Translations under genes and position numbers: made by a program
NCBI GenBank assembly: GCA_947471745.1
Contig: CANJKZ010000534.1
Span: forward strand, 434,001-498,000
Origin: Closterium sp. Naga37s-1
Taxonomy: Eukaryota > Streptophyta > Zygnematophyceae > Desmidiales > Closteriaceae
DNA length: 64,000 nt
Direction: 5' to 3'
Notes under the pieces: model-generated
Database searches by the model: none
What the model was told of the DNA's origin: nothing
What the model saw: only the letters and a program-made list of their open reading frames with translations
Shown here: positions 32,477 through 44,679 of the stretch, one piece after another
Layout of the letters: the number at the start of each line of letters is the position of its first letter
Numbering within the stretch: position 1 is the first letter of the stretch

Positions 32477-35400
32477 ATGGCTACCCCCAGTGTCCTTACC
32501 TTTGATGCTGAGGGTCGGGCTGTTGACTTTGAGGTCTGGGTCGATGACTTGCAGCTTTTCCTACAGTGCGATAGGGCAGACGGTCTCTCCCTTTTCGATC
32601 TCACGTCTGGTGCCTCTCCTGCCCCGCCTGCTGATGCTGACAGCACTGTTCGCTCACAGTGGGCCACACGCGATGCTGCTGCCCGTCTTGCTGTGCGTCG
32701 CCACTTACCGACCGCTGAGCGTGCGCACTTTAGTCAGTACAAGAGTGCTAAGACCTTGTACGACGCTGTAGTTGCACGCTACTCTTCCCCTGCCACTGCT
32801 GCTCTTAGCCGCCTCATACTGCCGTACCTGTTCCCTGACCTCGCTGCCTTTCCCACAGTCGCTGACCTCATTACGCACCTTCGCACTAGTGACACTCGCT
32901 ACCGCGCTGCGCTTCCTGCTGAGTTCTGCGCCAAGAACCCCCCCCCCCCCATGTACATCACCCTCTACTACATAGTCACCCGGCTCCCTGACTCCCTTCG
33001 CTTAGTCAGGGACCACTTCCTCTCAGTTTGCCCCACCACACTCACCGTTGACCTCCTCGAGGAGCGCCTCCTGGCAGCAGAGAAGAGTATAGTCGCTGTA
33101 GGAGCCTCTCGTGGTGACCCTTGCACCCCCGTCTTTGAGGGGTGTTCCCCCTCCCCCCTCTTGCCCTCTGTTGCCTCTGCTGCTGCGGCCGACCTCGTTG
33201 GCCTCGAGTCGGTCGGAGCTGCGTCTGCCCCTAGCGGGAGACGCCGCACCGGCAAGGGCAAGGGGGGCAAGGGCGATGGAGGAGCTGGCGGGGGCGGTGG
33301 AGGTGGCGGTGGAGGCGGTGGAGGGGGTGGGGGTGGTGGTGGGAGTGGTGGCGGGGGTGGGGGCGTCGGTGGCGGCAGTGGAGGCGGAGGAGGCGGCGGT
33401 GGTGGCGGTGGGAGCGGAGGAGGCGGAGGCAGCGGAGGCGGCGGAGGTGGTGGCGGCAGCGGTGGAGCTGGTCGCGGCTCTGCGCAGAGGGGTGGCTCCG
33501 GTGGTGGTCAGCGTCAGCAGCAGCAGCGCACTCGTGAGACCCCGACCCCCAAGCAGCTTCGTGAGTGGTACGCTGCGCGTCAGCGGGGTGGGGGTACTGG
33601 TCCCTGTACCTACGTCCTTCGCACCGGCGACCGCACTAGTGAGCAGTGCGGGGGCGCGCACTCCACCCAGCGCTGCTTCGGCCGCCTGACGGACGCTTGG
33701 CGTCACCAGTTCCCTGACGCCACTGAGATCCCTCGCTGGGGAGAGCTGTCTAGGGCGGGGGTTGCTATCTTTGATATGGATTTTGATGCTATCCTTGCTG
33801 CCTTGTATGCTGTTTCTACTAGTGATGAGGGTGACTGTTACCTGTGTGTTCCGCCTGACCCGGGCATTGGGACTGCTGCTCTAGGTGCTGGTGAGGCTGC
33901 TGCTCTAGGTGCTGGTGAGGCTGCTGCTCTTGGTGCTAGTGAGTCTGCTACTCCAGGTGCTGGTGAGTCTGCTCTCTCAGGTACCACATCGGCTCAGGCC
34001 TCTCACACCTTCACCCTTGACTCGGGTGCTTCCCGCTCCTTCTTTCGAGACCGCACCACACTCACGCCGCTTAGTCGGCCAGTTGCGGTCTCCCTGGCAG
34101 ACCCCTCTGGGGGTCCTCTCCTTGCCCACTTCTCCACTGTCTTACCGTGTCCGGCGGCCCCCTCTGGCACCCTGTCAGGTCTTTACCTCCCCTCGTTCTC
34201 TACGAACTTGGTGAGTGGTGCTGATCTACAGGATGGGGGGGTTCATCAGTTCACTCCTGCGAGTCAACGAGTGACCCACTGCACGTGTGCTCGGACGGGC
34301 CGACACTTGGCCACGTTTACCCGTCGGCCGGGGTCGAGCCTGTACACACTGACTACTGGTGCTCCTCAGGTTGCTGCGTCGGGTCAGGTGTCTGCTGCGG
34401 CGTCCAGGTCTGGTCCTGGGTCTGCCCCCTGCTCGTGTCGTCTCCTGTCTCACCAGACTCTCCTCTGGCACCACCGCCTTGGTCACCCCTCCCTGCCTCG
34501 TCTCCGAGGCATGGCCTCCTGTGTCCTTGTCTCTGGTCTCCCCCGGTCCCTCCCTCCTCTTCCTCCGGGGCCTGCCCCTACCTGCGTCCCCTGCGTCGAG
34601 TGCGCTGCTCCTCACTCCTCCGAGTTTCCTCCGACAGAGGCTTTGCTGCAGACGCTGCACATGGACGTGTGGGCCCAGCCCGCGTCCGTGGCCAGGGTCA
34701 CGAGCGTTACTTCCTGCTGGTGGTTGACGACTACTCGCGTTACACCACAGTCTTCCCCTTACGCAGCAAGGGTGAGGTCACTGCGGTGTTGATCGACTGG
34801 ATCCGCGCAGCTCGTCTCCAGCTCAGAGAGAGTTTCGGCTCGGACTTTCCTGTTCTGCGTCTGCACTCCGACAGAGGCGGAGAGTTCTCCTCTGACCTTC
34901 TGCGAGCCTTCTGTCGTGCACGAGGCATCCGCCAGACGTTCACGCTTCCGGCCTCTCCACAGCAAAATGGGATTGCTGAGCGCCGCATTGGCATGGTCAT
35001 GGACGTCGCTCGTACGTCCATGATCCATGCGGCTGCCCCCCATTCTCTGTGGCCGTTCGCGGTTCAGTACGCGGCGCATCAGATCAACCTTCAGCCCCGG
35101 GTCTCCATGCCGGAGACCTCCCCTGCTCTGCGGTGGACGGGGAAGGTTGGCGATGCGTCTGCGTTCCGTGTCTGGGGATCTCGGGCGATTGTCCGCGACT
35201 TCTCTGCGGACAAGCTGTCCCCCCGTGCTGTTCCCTGCGTCTTCCTTGGCTTCCCCCCTGACGCGCCAGGTTGGTAGTTTTAGCACCCTACCTCGCGCCG
35301 TGTTCTGTCCTCTCAGGACGTCACGTTTGATGAGTCGGTTCCCTACTACCGTCTCTTCCCCTACCGCACTGCGTCCCTCCCCCCGCCACCGCTCTTCCTC

Positions 35401-38385
35401 GCGCCAGGTCCCCCCCCGGAAGACCCCCTCCCCCCTCAGGGTCCTGCCCCCTCAGGTGTGTCCCAGGTAGACGCGGTCGAGCCTGTCGAGGTAGCTGTCG
35501 ACTCTGGTGCTGCTAGGGGTGCTGAGCCTGCGGGTGCGGGGTCTGGGGGTGCTGACTCTGGGGGTGCTGACTCTGGGGGTGCTGAGACTGGGGGTGCTGA
35601 GCCTGGGGGTGCTGAGCTTGGGGGTGCGGAGCCTGGGGGTGCTGAGCCTGCTCGTGTGGCGTCTGGCGGGACTGAGCCTGGAGGTCCTTCGGGTGCTTCG
35701 TCTCGGCAGGAGCTCCTCTCTCCACAGGAGCTGCGCGAGTGGTTTGCTCGGCGCTGGAGCCGTGCTGCTGGAGCTGGAGGTACTGCTGGTGCTGGAGGTT
35801 CTACTACTGCTGAGGGGGCTGGTGCCGCGGGTCCCGGAGGTGCTCGTCCTGCGGCTACTGGAGCTGCTGGGCCTGCTGGTGCTGCTGGAGCTGGAGCTGG
35901 TGGTGCTGTCGGCGTGGGTGCTGCTGGTACTGCTGGAGCTGGAGCTGCTGCGTCTTCTGGTGGTCCGGCTGGAGCTGGAGCTACTGGGGGTGTTGGCGCT
36001 GGGGGTGCTTCTCGCGCTGGGGCTTCTGAGGGTGCTGGAGGTGCTGGAGTTGGCGCTGCTGGAGCTGGGGGTGCTACTGGTGCTGGTGCTGCCGCTGGGG
36101 GTGCTGGTGCTGTTCCTGCTGGTTCTGGGGGCGCTGCACGGCCGCGGCCGTACTTTGTTCCACTCCTTGAGCAGGTTCTTCGTCCTGCTCCTCTCTTAGA
36201 GTGTCCGCCGCCTGTCCAGTCTGAGTCACAGTTGCAGCCTGCCTCCCCACTGCCTGCTCCTTCTCCCTACACTGGTCCTACTGGAGGTCTTGCTGAGCGT
36301 CGTGAGCCTGCGTCTCGTCCTGCGTCGCCTGTCCGTGCTGCTCGCACTAGTGGTCGTGGTTCGCGTCAGCGTCCTCCCCTTGTCCCCGGCACGCACCGGA
36401 TGTCTCTGCGTCCTTCCACTGCTCCACTGCGTGCCCCTTTGCCTTCTCCTCCTGAGTCCTCTCTTCCTGCTCTTCCTGACCCAGAGTCGGACTCCCTTCG
36501 TGCTGCCAGTCCTACTGTCACGCGTCTCCTTGCTACTGTCGTCACTGACCCTTCCTTTGAGTCCACTGCTGCGTCTGCCTTAGTTGCTGAGCTTGTCGAC
36601 TTCGCTGCTCGCTGTCGTCTAGACTACGCTGCTAGTCTTGTCGCTGAGTCTGAGTCTGTCTGTCCTCCGTTCGTCGGGGGTGAGTGTGCCCTTGGCACGG
36701 ACGTCCTTGAGGACAGGCAGGAGGAGTTCCAGTGCTTTGCTGCTGCTTCACCTCATCTCGTGTCCATGCTGATTGCCCCTGAGGGAGACCCGGATGCACC
36801 AGACATCCCGACTCCGCGCTCTTACGCGGAGGCGATAGAGGGTCCCTACTCCTCTCAGTGGCAGGCAGCCATGGATGCAGAGATGGCTTCCTGGAAGTCC
36901 ACAGGCACCTACGTCGACGAGGTTCCCCCACCTGGGGCGAACATCGTCAGTGGCATGTGGATTTTCAGGGTGAAGCGGCCGCCGGGTTCTCCGCCTGTCT
37001 TCAAGGCACGGTACGTGGCTCGAGGCTTCAGTCAGCGGCAGGGAGTTGACTACTTTCAGACCTTCTCTCCCACCTCGAAGATGACCACTCTTCGGGTGCT
37101 GCTGCACATAGCCGCTCAGCGTGACTACGAGCTTCACTCTCTTGACTTCAGCACTGCTTTCCTACAGGGCAGCCTGCACGAGGAGATCTGGCTGCGCCGC
37201 CCACCTGGCTTCACTGGGTCTTTTCCTCCTGGCACCCAGTGGAGCCTCCGGCGGCCAGTCTACGGTCTCCGCCAGGCACCTCGTGAGTGGCACGACACAC
37301 TGAGGACTACACTTGCGGCTCTTGGGTTTGCTCCTTCTACTGCCGACCCGTCGCTGTTTCTGCACATCGACACCTCTTTGCCGCCGTTCTACATCCTCGT
37401 GTACGTCGACGACTTGGTCTTTGCCACAGCTGACACTGCTGGAATCGCCCACGTGAAGTCCGAGCTGCAGAAGAGACACACGTGCACAGACCTGGGTGAA
37501 CTGCGCAGCTACCTTGGCTTGCAGATCACCCGGGACAGAGCACAACGCACCATTACCCTGACTCAGTCACACATGGTGCAGCAGGTCCTTCAGCGCTTCG
37601 GCTTCACGTACTCCTCGCCACAGGCCACTCCTCTGTCTACTCGCCACTCGCTCTCAGCTCTGCCTTCGGATGAGTCCGTAGAGCCGAGTGGCCCGTACCC
37701 AGAGCTTGTTGGCTGCCTCATGTACCTGATGACCTGCGCACGACCTGACCTTGCATACCCTCTTAGCATTCTGGCATGTTATGTTGCTCCTGGGAGACAC
37801 CTCCCTGAGCACATGGCTGCAGCGAAGAGGGTGTTGCGCTACTTGTGCAGTACGTCGGGCATGGGGCTAGTGCTTGGAGGGCGGAGTCCAATGGTCCTCA
37901 CTGGTCACGCAGACACGTCTTGGGTTGACGACTTGGCTACGCAGCGGTCGTCACAGGGTTACACCTTCAGCCTTGGCTCCGGTTCTGTTTCGTGGCGGTC
38001 TACCCGCTCGTCTTCTGTTCTCAGCTCCAGCTGTGAGGCTGAGATCTACGCAGGGGCCATGGCTGCACAGGAGTTACGCTGGCTCACCTACCTGCTGACC
38101 GACCTCGGAGAGCCGCCTCGTTCTCCTCCAGTTCTGTACGTAGACAACAAGGCCATGCTGGCCTTGTGTCGTGAGCACAGACTGGAGCACAGAACGAAGC
38201 ACATTGCTCTTCGCTACTTCCTTGCTCGTGAGCTGCAGCAGCGTGGTCAGCTGCGACTTGCTTACGTGGCCTCTCAGGCCAACACTGCTGATATCTTCAC
38301 CAAGGCACTCGCGCCTTGTGATCATCAGCGCTTCTGTACTCTGCTAGGTCTTGTACCTACTTTGCCTCACTTGCTCACTTCTTGA
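32477..38385 (+). pseudogene. Copia-1 Gag-Pol polyprotein, one frameshift and one nonsense codon
   Basis: It starts MATPSVLTFDAEGRAVDFEV and encodes Gag with a long poly-Gly region (about 33280-33480), protease (TLDSGASRSFF, about 34015), GAG-pre-integrase (LLWHHRLGHPSL) and the integrase core. After a Gly/Ala-rich linker (35510-36120) come Copia RT (RYVARGFSQRQGVDYFQTFS, ILVYVDDLVF) and RNase H (SSCEAEIYAGAMAAQELRWL). Against Copia-2, one G is missing in the GTGTGGG run near 34669, shifting the frame into the integrase. The CAG codon after GW is TAG at 35275-35277. The three open pieces are 32477-34792, up to 35277, and 35458-38385. Confidence 0.9.
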
Positions 38386-38591
38386 CCTTGCTTGTACTTT
38401 GCCCTATATATACTTGCATTTGCATGTTTAGCTTTATATATATATATATATACCTGCATGTGAACTGGCCTTGTGGCCCTTGAACTTGTGCTCAGAATGT
38501 GTGGTGACGTTGGGATCCACCCTGAGCTTGCTGTGTTTTGCTTGACTGGTCTTGTGACCCCTTGTTCTCTCCCACTTTGCCTATGGGGGTG
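38386..38591 (+). other. Copia-1 3' untranslated region and polypurine tract
   Basis: Holds a TA microsatellite (near 38430-38452) and ends in TATGGGGGTG just before the 3' LTR, a short polypurine tract. Confidence 0.65.
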
Positions 38592-38717
38592 TGTCGAACT
38601 TATATGCTGTAGTCTTTCTAGGCTGTAGTGGGGTAGACATTAAGGGGTATAGCATTCTAGGGTTGCATATTTGTACCCAACTCATTTCCTAGTTCATCAA
38701 TTCCTCATTTCTTTACA
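38592..38717 (+). repeat. 3' LTR of Copia-1
   Basis: 126 bp, matching 31220-31345 with about four substitutions, followed by CGCGG. Confidence 0.9.
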
Positions 38718-38722
38718 CGCGG

Positions 38723-40660
38723 AGGAACTGTAGTGATTTATGGTCTGTCCGTACTGTCACGTCTGCGCCGGTCAAGTAACAGCATGCTCTTTCTCGGTCG
38801 TGTATCGGGTAATTTTTTTCGGGCGGATGCAGTTTTCGTGACTCGTATGTGATGGGTTGTAGGCCGTTGCCGAAGTCCTGTAGCAGTACGGCTCCGATGG
38901 CGATGTCGCTGGCGTCAGTAACTACTTCGAATGGGCGGTGTGGGTCAGCAATGCGCAGGACGGGCGGTAAACAGAGAACAGTTTTCAGGGCAGGGAAGGC
39001 AGCATGCTCTTTCTCCCCCCACGTAAAAGCGACCCCCTTCCGTAATAAGTCCGTCAGTGGCGCCGTCAACCGTGCCATGTCGGGGACGAACAAACGCACG
39101 TAGTTTACGAACCCTAAGAAACTCTGCTGTTCCGTAATATTCGTCGGGGGGTGTCAGGCTTTTACCGTGTCTAACTTCTTTGGGTCAATTTCGACCCCAG
39201 CCTCCGTAATAACGTGCCCCAAAAACTCTAACTTGTCCTGAAAGAACTCGCACTTGGAACCCTTTGTCAGTAGACGATGCTCGTCTAAAATCTTAAATAC
39301 TGCTTCCAGATCTGCTAAGTGCTGCTGCTTGTCGCGACTGTAGACGAGGATGTCGTCGAGGTAAAATATCACGCATTTATCTAAAAGCGGCCTAAACGCC
39401 TCGTTCATGGTCATCTGAAAAGTCGCCGGTGCGCTGGTCAGCCCGAATGGCATCACCTTGTACTCAAACGACCCGTACCTAGTCCTGAAAGCTGTTTTGG
39501 CGCAGTCCGATGGTTCGACCCTAATCTGATGGTAACCTCCCCTTAAATCTATTTTCGAAAAAAACCCGTGCTGTTCGCAGTTGGTCGATCAGTTCGTCGG
39601 CGCGGGGAATGGGGTACCGCGACTTGACTGTTACCCTGTTCAGTGCTCTGTAGTCGATACACATGCGAAACCCCCCGTCTTTTTTCGGTGTGAACAGTAT
39701 CGGTGCGGCAAACGGTGACGAACTCAGTCGGATGAATTTTTTCTCTAACAGGTAATCTAACTGCTTCCTCACTTCGTCGAGCTCTGGCTGTGTCAGTCGC
39801 AATTGTCGCTGTACAGTTGGCTGTGCCCCCGGTTCTAATTCTATGCGGTGGTCATGTGCCCGCTGAGGTGGCAGTCCTTCTGGTAAGTCGTCCGGAAAAA
39901 TCCCGGGGTATCGTTTCAACAGTTCTTGTAGTTCGGGCGGTACTGCTGCTAACAGTTTCTGAAAATCGCTCGGCTGCTCTGCTTCTTCTACTACGGCAAT
40001 GTCCACTGCGTACACGTCAGCTCCAGCGGCGACTGCCCGTTTCATCGAGATGGCGTTGACGTGGACCGTTGAAGACTCAGGCGACTGCCAGCGAGGTAGT
40101 TCGATCCAGTTACCACTACTTCGCACAGTGCAGCTTCCTGTCGTCCAGTCAATTCTCGGATTGTATCGTCGCAGCCAATCATGTCCTAGTAAAATGTCGT
40201 GCCCATCCAGTGTCGTCGCGAGCATTTCCTGTGTAAACCCGAAGTTTCCCCCGCAGCGAACTTTTACTCTTTCCACCTTCTCCCGTATGGCCAGCGGCGT
40301 GCCGTCAACTAAGCGTGCGTCCATCTCAGATAAACAACGGCTAAGTGTCAGTTGCAGTTTCCGTGCGGTTGCGGTATTAACTAAACTGTGACTTGCTCCT
40401 CCGTCGATAAAAATCTTCACTGCTGCTCCCTGTATTTTCCCGTGGATCAGTACTGAGCAACCCGTCGCTGTACCCTCCTTATTCGTCCGAGTCCGATCGA
40501 TAGCATGAATCGGTACTGTGACTCGGTGAGGGTCGGTGGGGTTGGGCGAGCAGGCAGTCTCGTCAGTAGTTGGCCCGATTCCTACTGGCTGCTGGCGTTT
40601 CCCTGCCTTGGAGACTCCCTCCCCTGCTCTGCTCCGCGGCGCCTTAGCTCTTTTGGGCAT
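38723..40660 (-). pseudogene. Gypsy-1 pol, 5' part: protease, RT and start of RNase H, with multiple lesions
   Basis: On the minus strand the protease ([20 protein letters not shown]) and RT ([32 protein letters not shown]) are clear. Compared with the Gypsy-2 sequence there are three lesions: a frameshift in an A-run near 39555-39562, TGA in place of TGG at about 39152, and loss of about nine codons at the second RNase H acidic motif (near 38792). The frame ends at the Copia-1 insertion (38722). Confidence 0.88.
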
Positions 40661-41760
40661 TCACTCTTGCGATGGCCCGGCCTATTGCAAGCAAAGCAGC
40701 GCCCCTTAAACGGCGCGGCAGCTGCGTTCGTCGCAACGGCGTGTACCGTGGCGTGCTCGGTCGGTCCCCGAGGACGATGTCCGTAGTAGGACCCCGGTCT
40801 CGGACGGCGTAAAATGTCGATTTTCTCGGCGAGCGCAAGAATCTCGTTGAAGTTCGAGAGCCCGCGTAGCATGATTTCGTGCGAGATGTCCGGCTTCAGC
40901 CCTCCGACGTAACGGTCCACCCGCTCCGCTTCGTGCATGTAGCCGACCTGCTCGCATAATGCGAGAAAACCACTCGTAGAGTCTTGAACCGACCCGAGCT
41001 GCCGCCAAGTGCGCAATCTCTGACGCGCCGAAATAGAAGCCGCGATCGGCTCGAAGCGCGCCCGTAGCCCTGCGCACCACGCATCCCACGTGCTGTATTG
41101 GGCGGTCTCGCAGAATGAACTCCAGGTGACAGCTGGACCCGTGGGCCCTTCCTCTTGCGACGGTGGCTCGTAGGCGTATGGCGACGTCACGATGACTCGC
41201 CACCAGTCCATGGCGGGGCCCCTTAGCAGCGAAACGGCATACCGAATCTTCGCTGCGTCCGACTCGACGTAATTCGCGTCGAAGAAGACGTTCATCGTGA
41301 AGACCCACGATTGAACCGTCGGACCTCCACGCTGGCTCGGGTCGAAGCAGGGCGGGCGTTGCGGCTTGAGTGGCATTGGTGCCATAATGGCCTGTTCGCC
41401 ACTTGTCGCCGCAAACTCCACGTGCCTACGGGCTTCGCGAGGCTCCCGCGGGCTTGGTGCGACCCTGTTTCCTCCCATGCCAGGCATCGGCTGGGCGGTG
41501 CCATCACTGACTGCGCCTGAGCGCTGTCCCACGCTGTTGTTTTGTGTTGGTGTGCCGGACGAAATGACGATCGGCTCGTCTGATTGTGCAGATGCATTTG
41601 TCCGTGCGTGTGGTGGCACTGGAGTGTTCACCGTTGATTGCTCACGCGCAGAGTCACGTTCCGCCGTGAGCGTCGCAATTTCGAGCGCCGAATCTTCAAG
41701 TTGGCGCACCAGACGGTCGAGCTGCTCCTGCGTCAATGTGGCGAGCGTGAATTCGGCCAT
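40582..41760 (-). CDS. Gypsy-1 Gag
   Basis: It starts [20 protein letters not shown] (ATG at 41760) and reads 392 codons to TAG. It carries the Ty3/Gypsy retrotransposon Gag domain ([38 protein letters not shown]) and one zinc knuckle [14 protein letters not shown] near the C-terminus. The frame is intact although pol is not. Its last codons overlap pol in the -1 frame and contain the GGGAAAC heptamer (40597-40603). Confidence 0.85.
   Translation of the reverse strand: MAEFTLATLTQEQLDRLVRQLEDSALEIATLTAERDSAREQSTVNTPVPPHARTNASAQSDEPIVISSGTPTQNNSVGQRSGAVSDGTAQPMPGMGGNRVAPSPREPREARRHVEFAATSGEQAIMAPMPLKPQRPPCFDPSQRGGPTVQSWVFTMNVFFDANYVESDAAKIRYAVSLLRGPAMDWWRVIVTSPYAYEPPSQEEGPTGPAVTWSSFCETAQYSTWDAWCAGLRARFEPIAASISARQRLRTWRQLGSVQDSTSGFLALCEQVGYMHEAERVDRYVGGLKPDISHEIMLRGLSNFNEILALAEKIDILRRPRPGSYYGHRPRGPTEHATVHAVATNAAAAPFKGRCFACNRPGHRKSECPKELRRRGAEQGRESPRQGNASSQ
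40597..40603 (-). promoter_or_regulatory. Predicted -1 frameshift slippery site, Gypsy-1 gag/pol
   Basis: GGGAAAC is read as G GGA AAC in the gag frame, 15 nt before the gag stop. It is identical in sequence and register to Gypsy-2 (47928-47934). The outer stem of the downstream hairpin (CAGTAG/CTACTG) is kept but the inner AGTT/AACT stem is mutated. Confidence 0.6.
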
Positions 41761-41941
41761 GGCGGGGGTGTCGGGCGAGCTCAGCGAGAGCCTCGGTCGT
41801 GGCCGTGCGTGCTTACGAGAGAGCACTACGAGCGGCGGTGCTGTGTCGCTGAGAGACGTCTACCCCCCCCAAAAATTGAGATAGTGGGGAAGCGAAGGTG
41901 TGGGTGCGGTCCGAGAAGAGATCGTAGGCTCTGATACCAAG

Positions 41942-42283
41942 TGTTACGAGTGCAATTGAGTGAACGAATGAGAATTGCACTATCGAAGCAAGAATACAAT
42001 GAGCGAAGGCATGAGCGAAGAATATATAGCGAAACTACAGTGGTAACGGTAATGGACTGTGGTTGTCGCGTGACGGGCCTGTGACTGAGGTTGGGAAAAG
42101 TATCGAAGCGGAGGCCCGGAGCGCGGGTTACCCGCCGAGCCGTGAGGTCGGGGTGCGACGTGCGAAGGTGGCGGGAGGATTGTCGATGCGAGAGTTGCGA
42201 GTGGTAACGGTGCTGACTGTGGGGCTACAGTGGTGTACGCGCTGAGCGGGGACGCGAAGTAAGGAAAAGGAATTTTCCTTACA
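41942..42283 (-). repeat. 5' LTR of Gypsy-1
   Basis: 342 bp, same termini as 29247-29588, followed by ATTCT. Confidence 0.92.
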
Positions 42284-42288
42284 ATTCT

Positions 42289-42841
42289 CCGCAACAGGGC
42301 TTCGATTTTCGCTCCATAATTTCAAACATCTGACGAACCTGCGACCGCATCATCCAACCAATCCTGCATCGCGCCGTTCACAACTTCGTCCGCCAAGTTC
42401 CTCCCAACCAATCCTCCCAAATCTCCCCAACATTTCCCTCGAGCTCTCCATTCCCAGCCACACACCATTCCCGCCGCCAGTTGATCAATGCCAATTTGCG
42501 CTGCGAGCGGCGACGGAGCGGCGACGACGAGTAGGTGGAAGGAGTTTCCGTGGACCGAGAGGGGACTCCCTTTGGAATTTCCACTCTCCTTCCTTGATCG
42601 TCCTTGTGTTGCAGCTCTTTCTCAGCGATTTTCCTTCTTGTTGGCTGGTCGGTCTCTACGTCATAGCCGCTTTAGTTTCCTGACACACCTGAAACTATGA
42701 CCTGTGAAGCGTGGATAACCGTAGATCTTAATGCGGATGTCACGAGAAACGTCAAGGTGGAGGTTGAGATGAGATGATTAGGCGGATATTACGACAGAGG
42801 CGGATGTTTAAGATACACAGTAGTCCGTCAGAGGTCAGGAT
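42289..42841. other. Host sequence between Gypsy-1 and the gag-pro Copia-like element
   Basis: About 550 bp with no recognisable gene. It ends in AGGAT (42837-42841), the left target duplication of the next element. Confidence 0.5.
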
Positions 42842-43655
42842 TGTTGGAGTGGTTTCTACGAACCACACTAACGACGGCGAGAAAAGCGGACCACAACGAC
42901 TTCATGGCAGTGGCGTGTGGAAAACGTTGTGTGAAGTAACTACGAAGTATCTAATCTACTATGCGTGTGTGCTACGTTATGGGGAAAGGAGAGGATTACT
43001 AGGAAGAAACGGGAGTGAAGGAGAAGTGACGGGGGAGAAATGAAGGGAAGGGAAGAAATGGTTTGACGGGGTTGAAGTTGGGGAGGAAAAGTTGGGTCAA
43101 CTGTGGCGTGTTCAACAAGTTTCTGAAATTCGGACTCGGGGAGTGTTCGACGAAGTTGGGGTGGTTGCGTGTGCGACGCGACGTGAAACATAGGTAAGGG
43201 TTTGCTTGTGTGACACGTTTTGTTACCACTTTGAGTGTGTGCTTTGGTTAGGGTATAAATCTGTTTGTACTAGGCATTTGTAATCAACACAATTGCAACA
43301 CAATTGAAACTCTCGCTTGAAAGTTGTGTTCAAATCTGATTGGTGGAGATTTTCTAGCACTTCAGTTGGATTCGCGTCAAACTTCCGTGAAGCCTCCGTG
43401 AAGGCTGAGTCAAGCTGAGAGACTCGAAATTCCTTCGTGAGATTCGCATCAAAGCCTCGTCAAGGCCCCGCGAAGGGCCTGGTCTGCAGAATTCGGGTGT
43501 AAGGCCTGTTTGAGGCCCGTGAAGGTTTCGTGAAAGCCCCGTGAAGGGCGCGTGAAGCAGAAAACGAGCCGAGGGATCGTCAGGATCGAGTAAAGGCCTC
43601 GCGAAGGCCTCGTCAAGGTCGCGTCAGCCTGAGGAGTGGCGTTTAGCGACCAACA
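42842..43655 (+). repeat. 5' LTR of gag-pro element
   Basis: 814 bp. The second half contains many GTGAAG/GTCAAG repeats (43380-43620). It ends ACCAACA, followed by GCTGGTATCAGAGC. Confidence 0.88.
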
Positions 43656-43719
43656 GCTGGTATCAGAGCTGGTTTAAGTGGCGTTTAAGCATTCTTAAGT
43701 GCGGAACGAAGCTTTCGAG

Positions 43720-44679
43720 ATGGTCGGCGGACAATCGGAGGCTAGTTCGGGCTCCAGTGTGAGTATTGGAGATCCCCAAGTGAAGGCACTTCTGGAAATG
43801 CTGGCGCAAGGAGGGGTGGTGACGAAGCCCGCCATGGGGATGAGCGAAGCCCGACGATTCCACGGCCAACACTACAGCACGTGGAGATTGAAGTTCATAA
43901 GGAGGGCGAAGGAAGTCGGTTTTTGGGAGTACTACCGACCGGATGGAGAAGGTGACGCAGCCGCGCGTAAGGCGAGATCGGATGAAGAAAAGGCGGAATA
44001 CAAGAAGAGGAGTAAGCATGCGTTTTTTCAGTTATGTCATTCCGTTGCTGACGGGATTGCAGTGGGTTTGGACGAATTTGCAGAGCGCGAGAACTCTGCG
44101 CAAGCGGCGTGGGCGTACATGGAATCGACGTACCTTGGTCATATGGACGCGAACATCGCCGACGTAAGGAAGAAGCTGCTGTTGATGACTATGGAGCCGA
44201 ACCAAAAGATTATCGACTACGTCAACGTAGCGAGGAGCTACAACGACGACTTAACTGCGATGGGCGAGCCGGAAACCGAGCGGGCGATGATCGGGCACAT
44301 CGTCAACGGTCTACCGGAAGATTGGGCGGGTGAGCGGCCGGCGTTGATCTGCCACCCACCGGAGAATATGACAAAGCTTATTGCCATGCTTCAGGCGTTG
44401 GAGCGAGCAAGAGAGCACCAAAAGCGACGAGAGAAGTTTACAAGAGGCTTTGTGGAGGAGAAGCTTGCGTTGGTGAATGCGGCATCTGCTGGAAGGAGCT
44501 CGGGAGCGTGCTACCTGTGTGGACAACTCGGGCATCGTGCGTTTGAGTGTGTGGAGAACCCGAGGAGCAGAAACTACAAAGGGAACGGTGCGGGATGGAG
44601 TGGTGGACAGCAACACGGAAGGTTCAATGGTGCGTGCCATCACTGCAAGAAAATTGGGCATCGTGCAATTGATTGCTAG
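43720..44679 (+). CDS. Gag of the gag-pro Copia-like element
   Basis: The first ATG is 43720 (MVGGQSEASSGSSVSIG). A Copia-type Gag domain is visible (WRLKFIRRAKEVGFWEYY, AWAYMESTYLGHM, EPNQKIIDYVNVARSYNDDL, GHIVNGLPEDW), then two zinc knuckles, CYLCGQLGHRAFEC and CHHCKKIGHRAIDC. The frame ends at TAG (44677-44679) directly after the second knuckle. The same frame then continues open into the protease segment, so this may be a suppressible gag-pro stop or a recent nonsense mutation. Confidence 0.82.
   Translation: MVGGQSEASSGSSVSIGDPQVKALLEMLAQGGVVTKPAMGMSEARRFHGQHYSTWRLKFIRRAKEVGFWEYYRPDGEGDAAARKARSDEEKAEYKKRSKHAFFQLCHSVADGIAVGLDEFAERENSAQAAWAYMESTYLGHMDANIADVRKKLLLMTMEPNQKIIDYVNVARSYNDDLTAMGEPETERAMIGHIVNGLPEDWAGERPALICHPPENMTKLIAMLQALERAREHQKRREKFTRGFVEEKLALVNAASAGRSSGACYLCGQLGHRAFECVENPRSRNYKGNGAGWSGGQQHGRFNGACHHCKKIGHRAIDC

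Larger units (their letters stand above)
31220..38717 (+). mobile_element. Copia-1: Ty1/Copia element inside Gypsy-1, TSD CGCGG
   Basis: 126-bp LTRs at 31220-31345 and 38592-38717 (TGTCGAACTTATATGC to CTTTACA) are flanked by CGCGG (31215-31219, 38718-38722). The primer site TGGTATAGAGCAGG is at 31346. A GC-rich leader repeat array runs from about 31490 to 32400. The polyprotein frame 32477-38385 is broken by one frameshift and one stop. I count about 4 LTR differences in 126 bp, older than Copia-2. Confidence 0.93.
29247..42283 (-). mobile_element. Gypsy-1: Ty3/Gypsy chromovirus-type element, minus strand, split by Copia-1, TSD ATTCT
   Basis: 342-bp LTRs at 29247-29588 and 41942-42283 are flanked by ATTCT (29242-29246 and 42284-42288). 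Read on the minus strand: LTR, primer site (complement of GGCTCTGATACCA, about 41927-41939), gag (41760-40582), protease-RT-RNase H, [Copia-1 insertion], integrase, chromodomain-like end, polypurine tract (complement of the C-run at 29589-29602) and LTR. It belongs to the same family as Gypsy-2. The reading frame is broken at several points, so this copy is defective. I count about 5 LTR differences. Confidence 0.93.

Noticed and set aside
35507-36199. Leu/Val-rich 230-codon frame, and its counterpart at 53038-53730
   Set aside because: Alternative frame of the Gly/Ala-rich linker repeats inside the Copia polyproteins.
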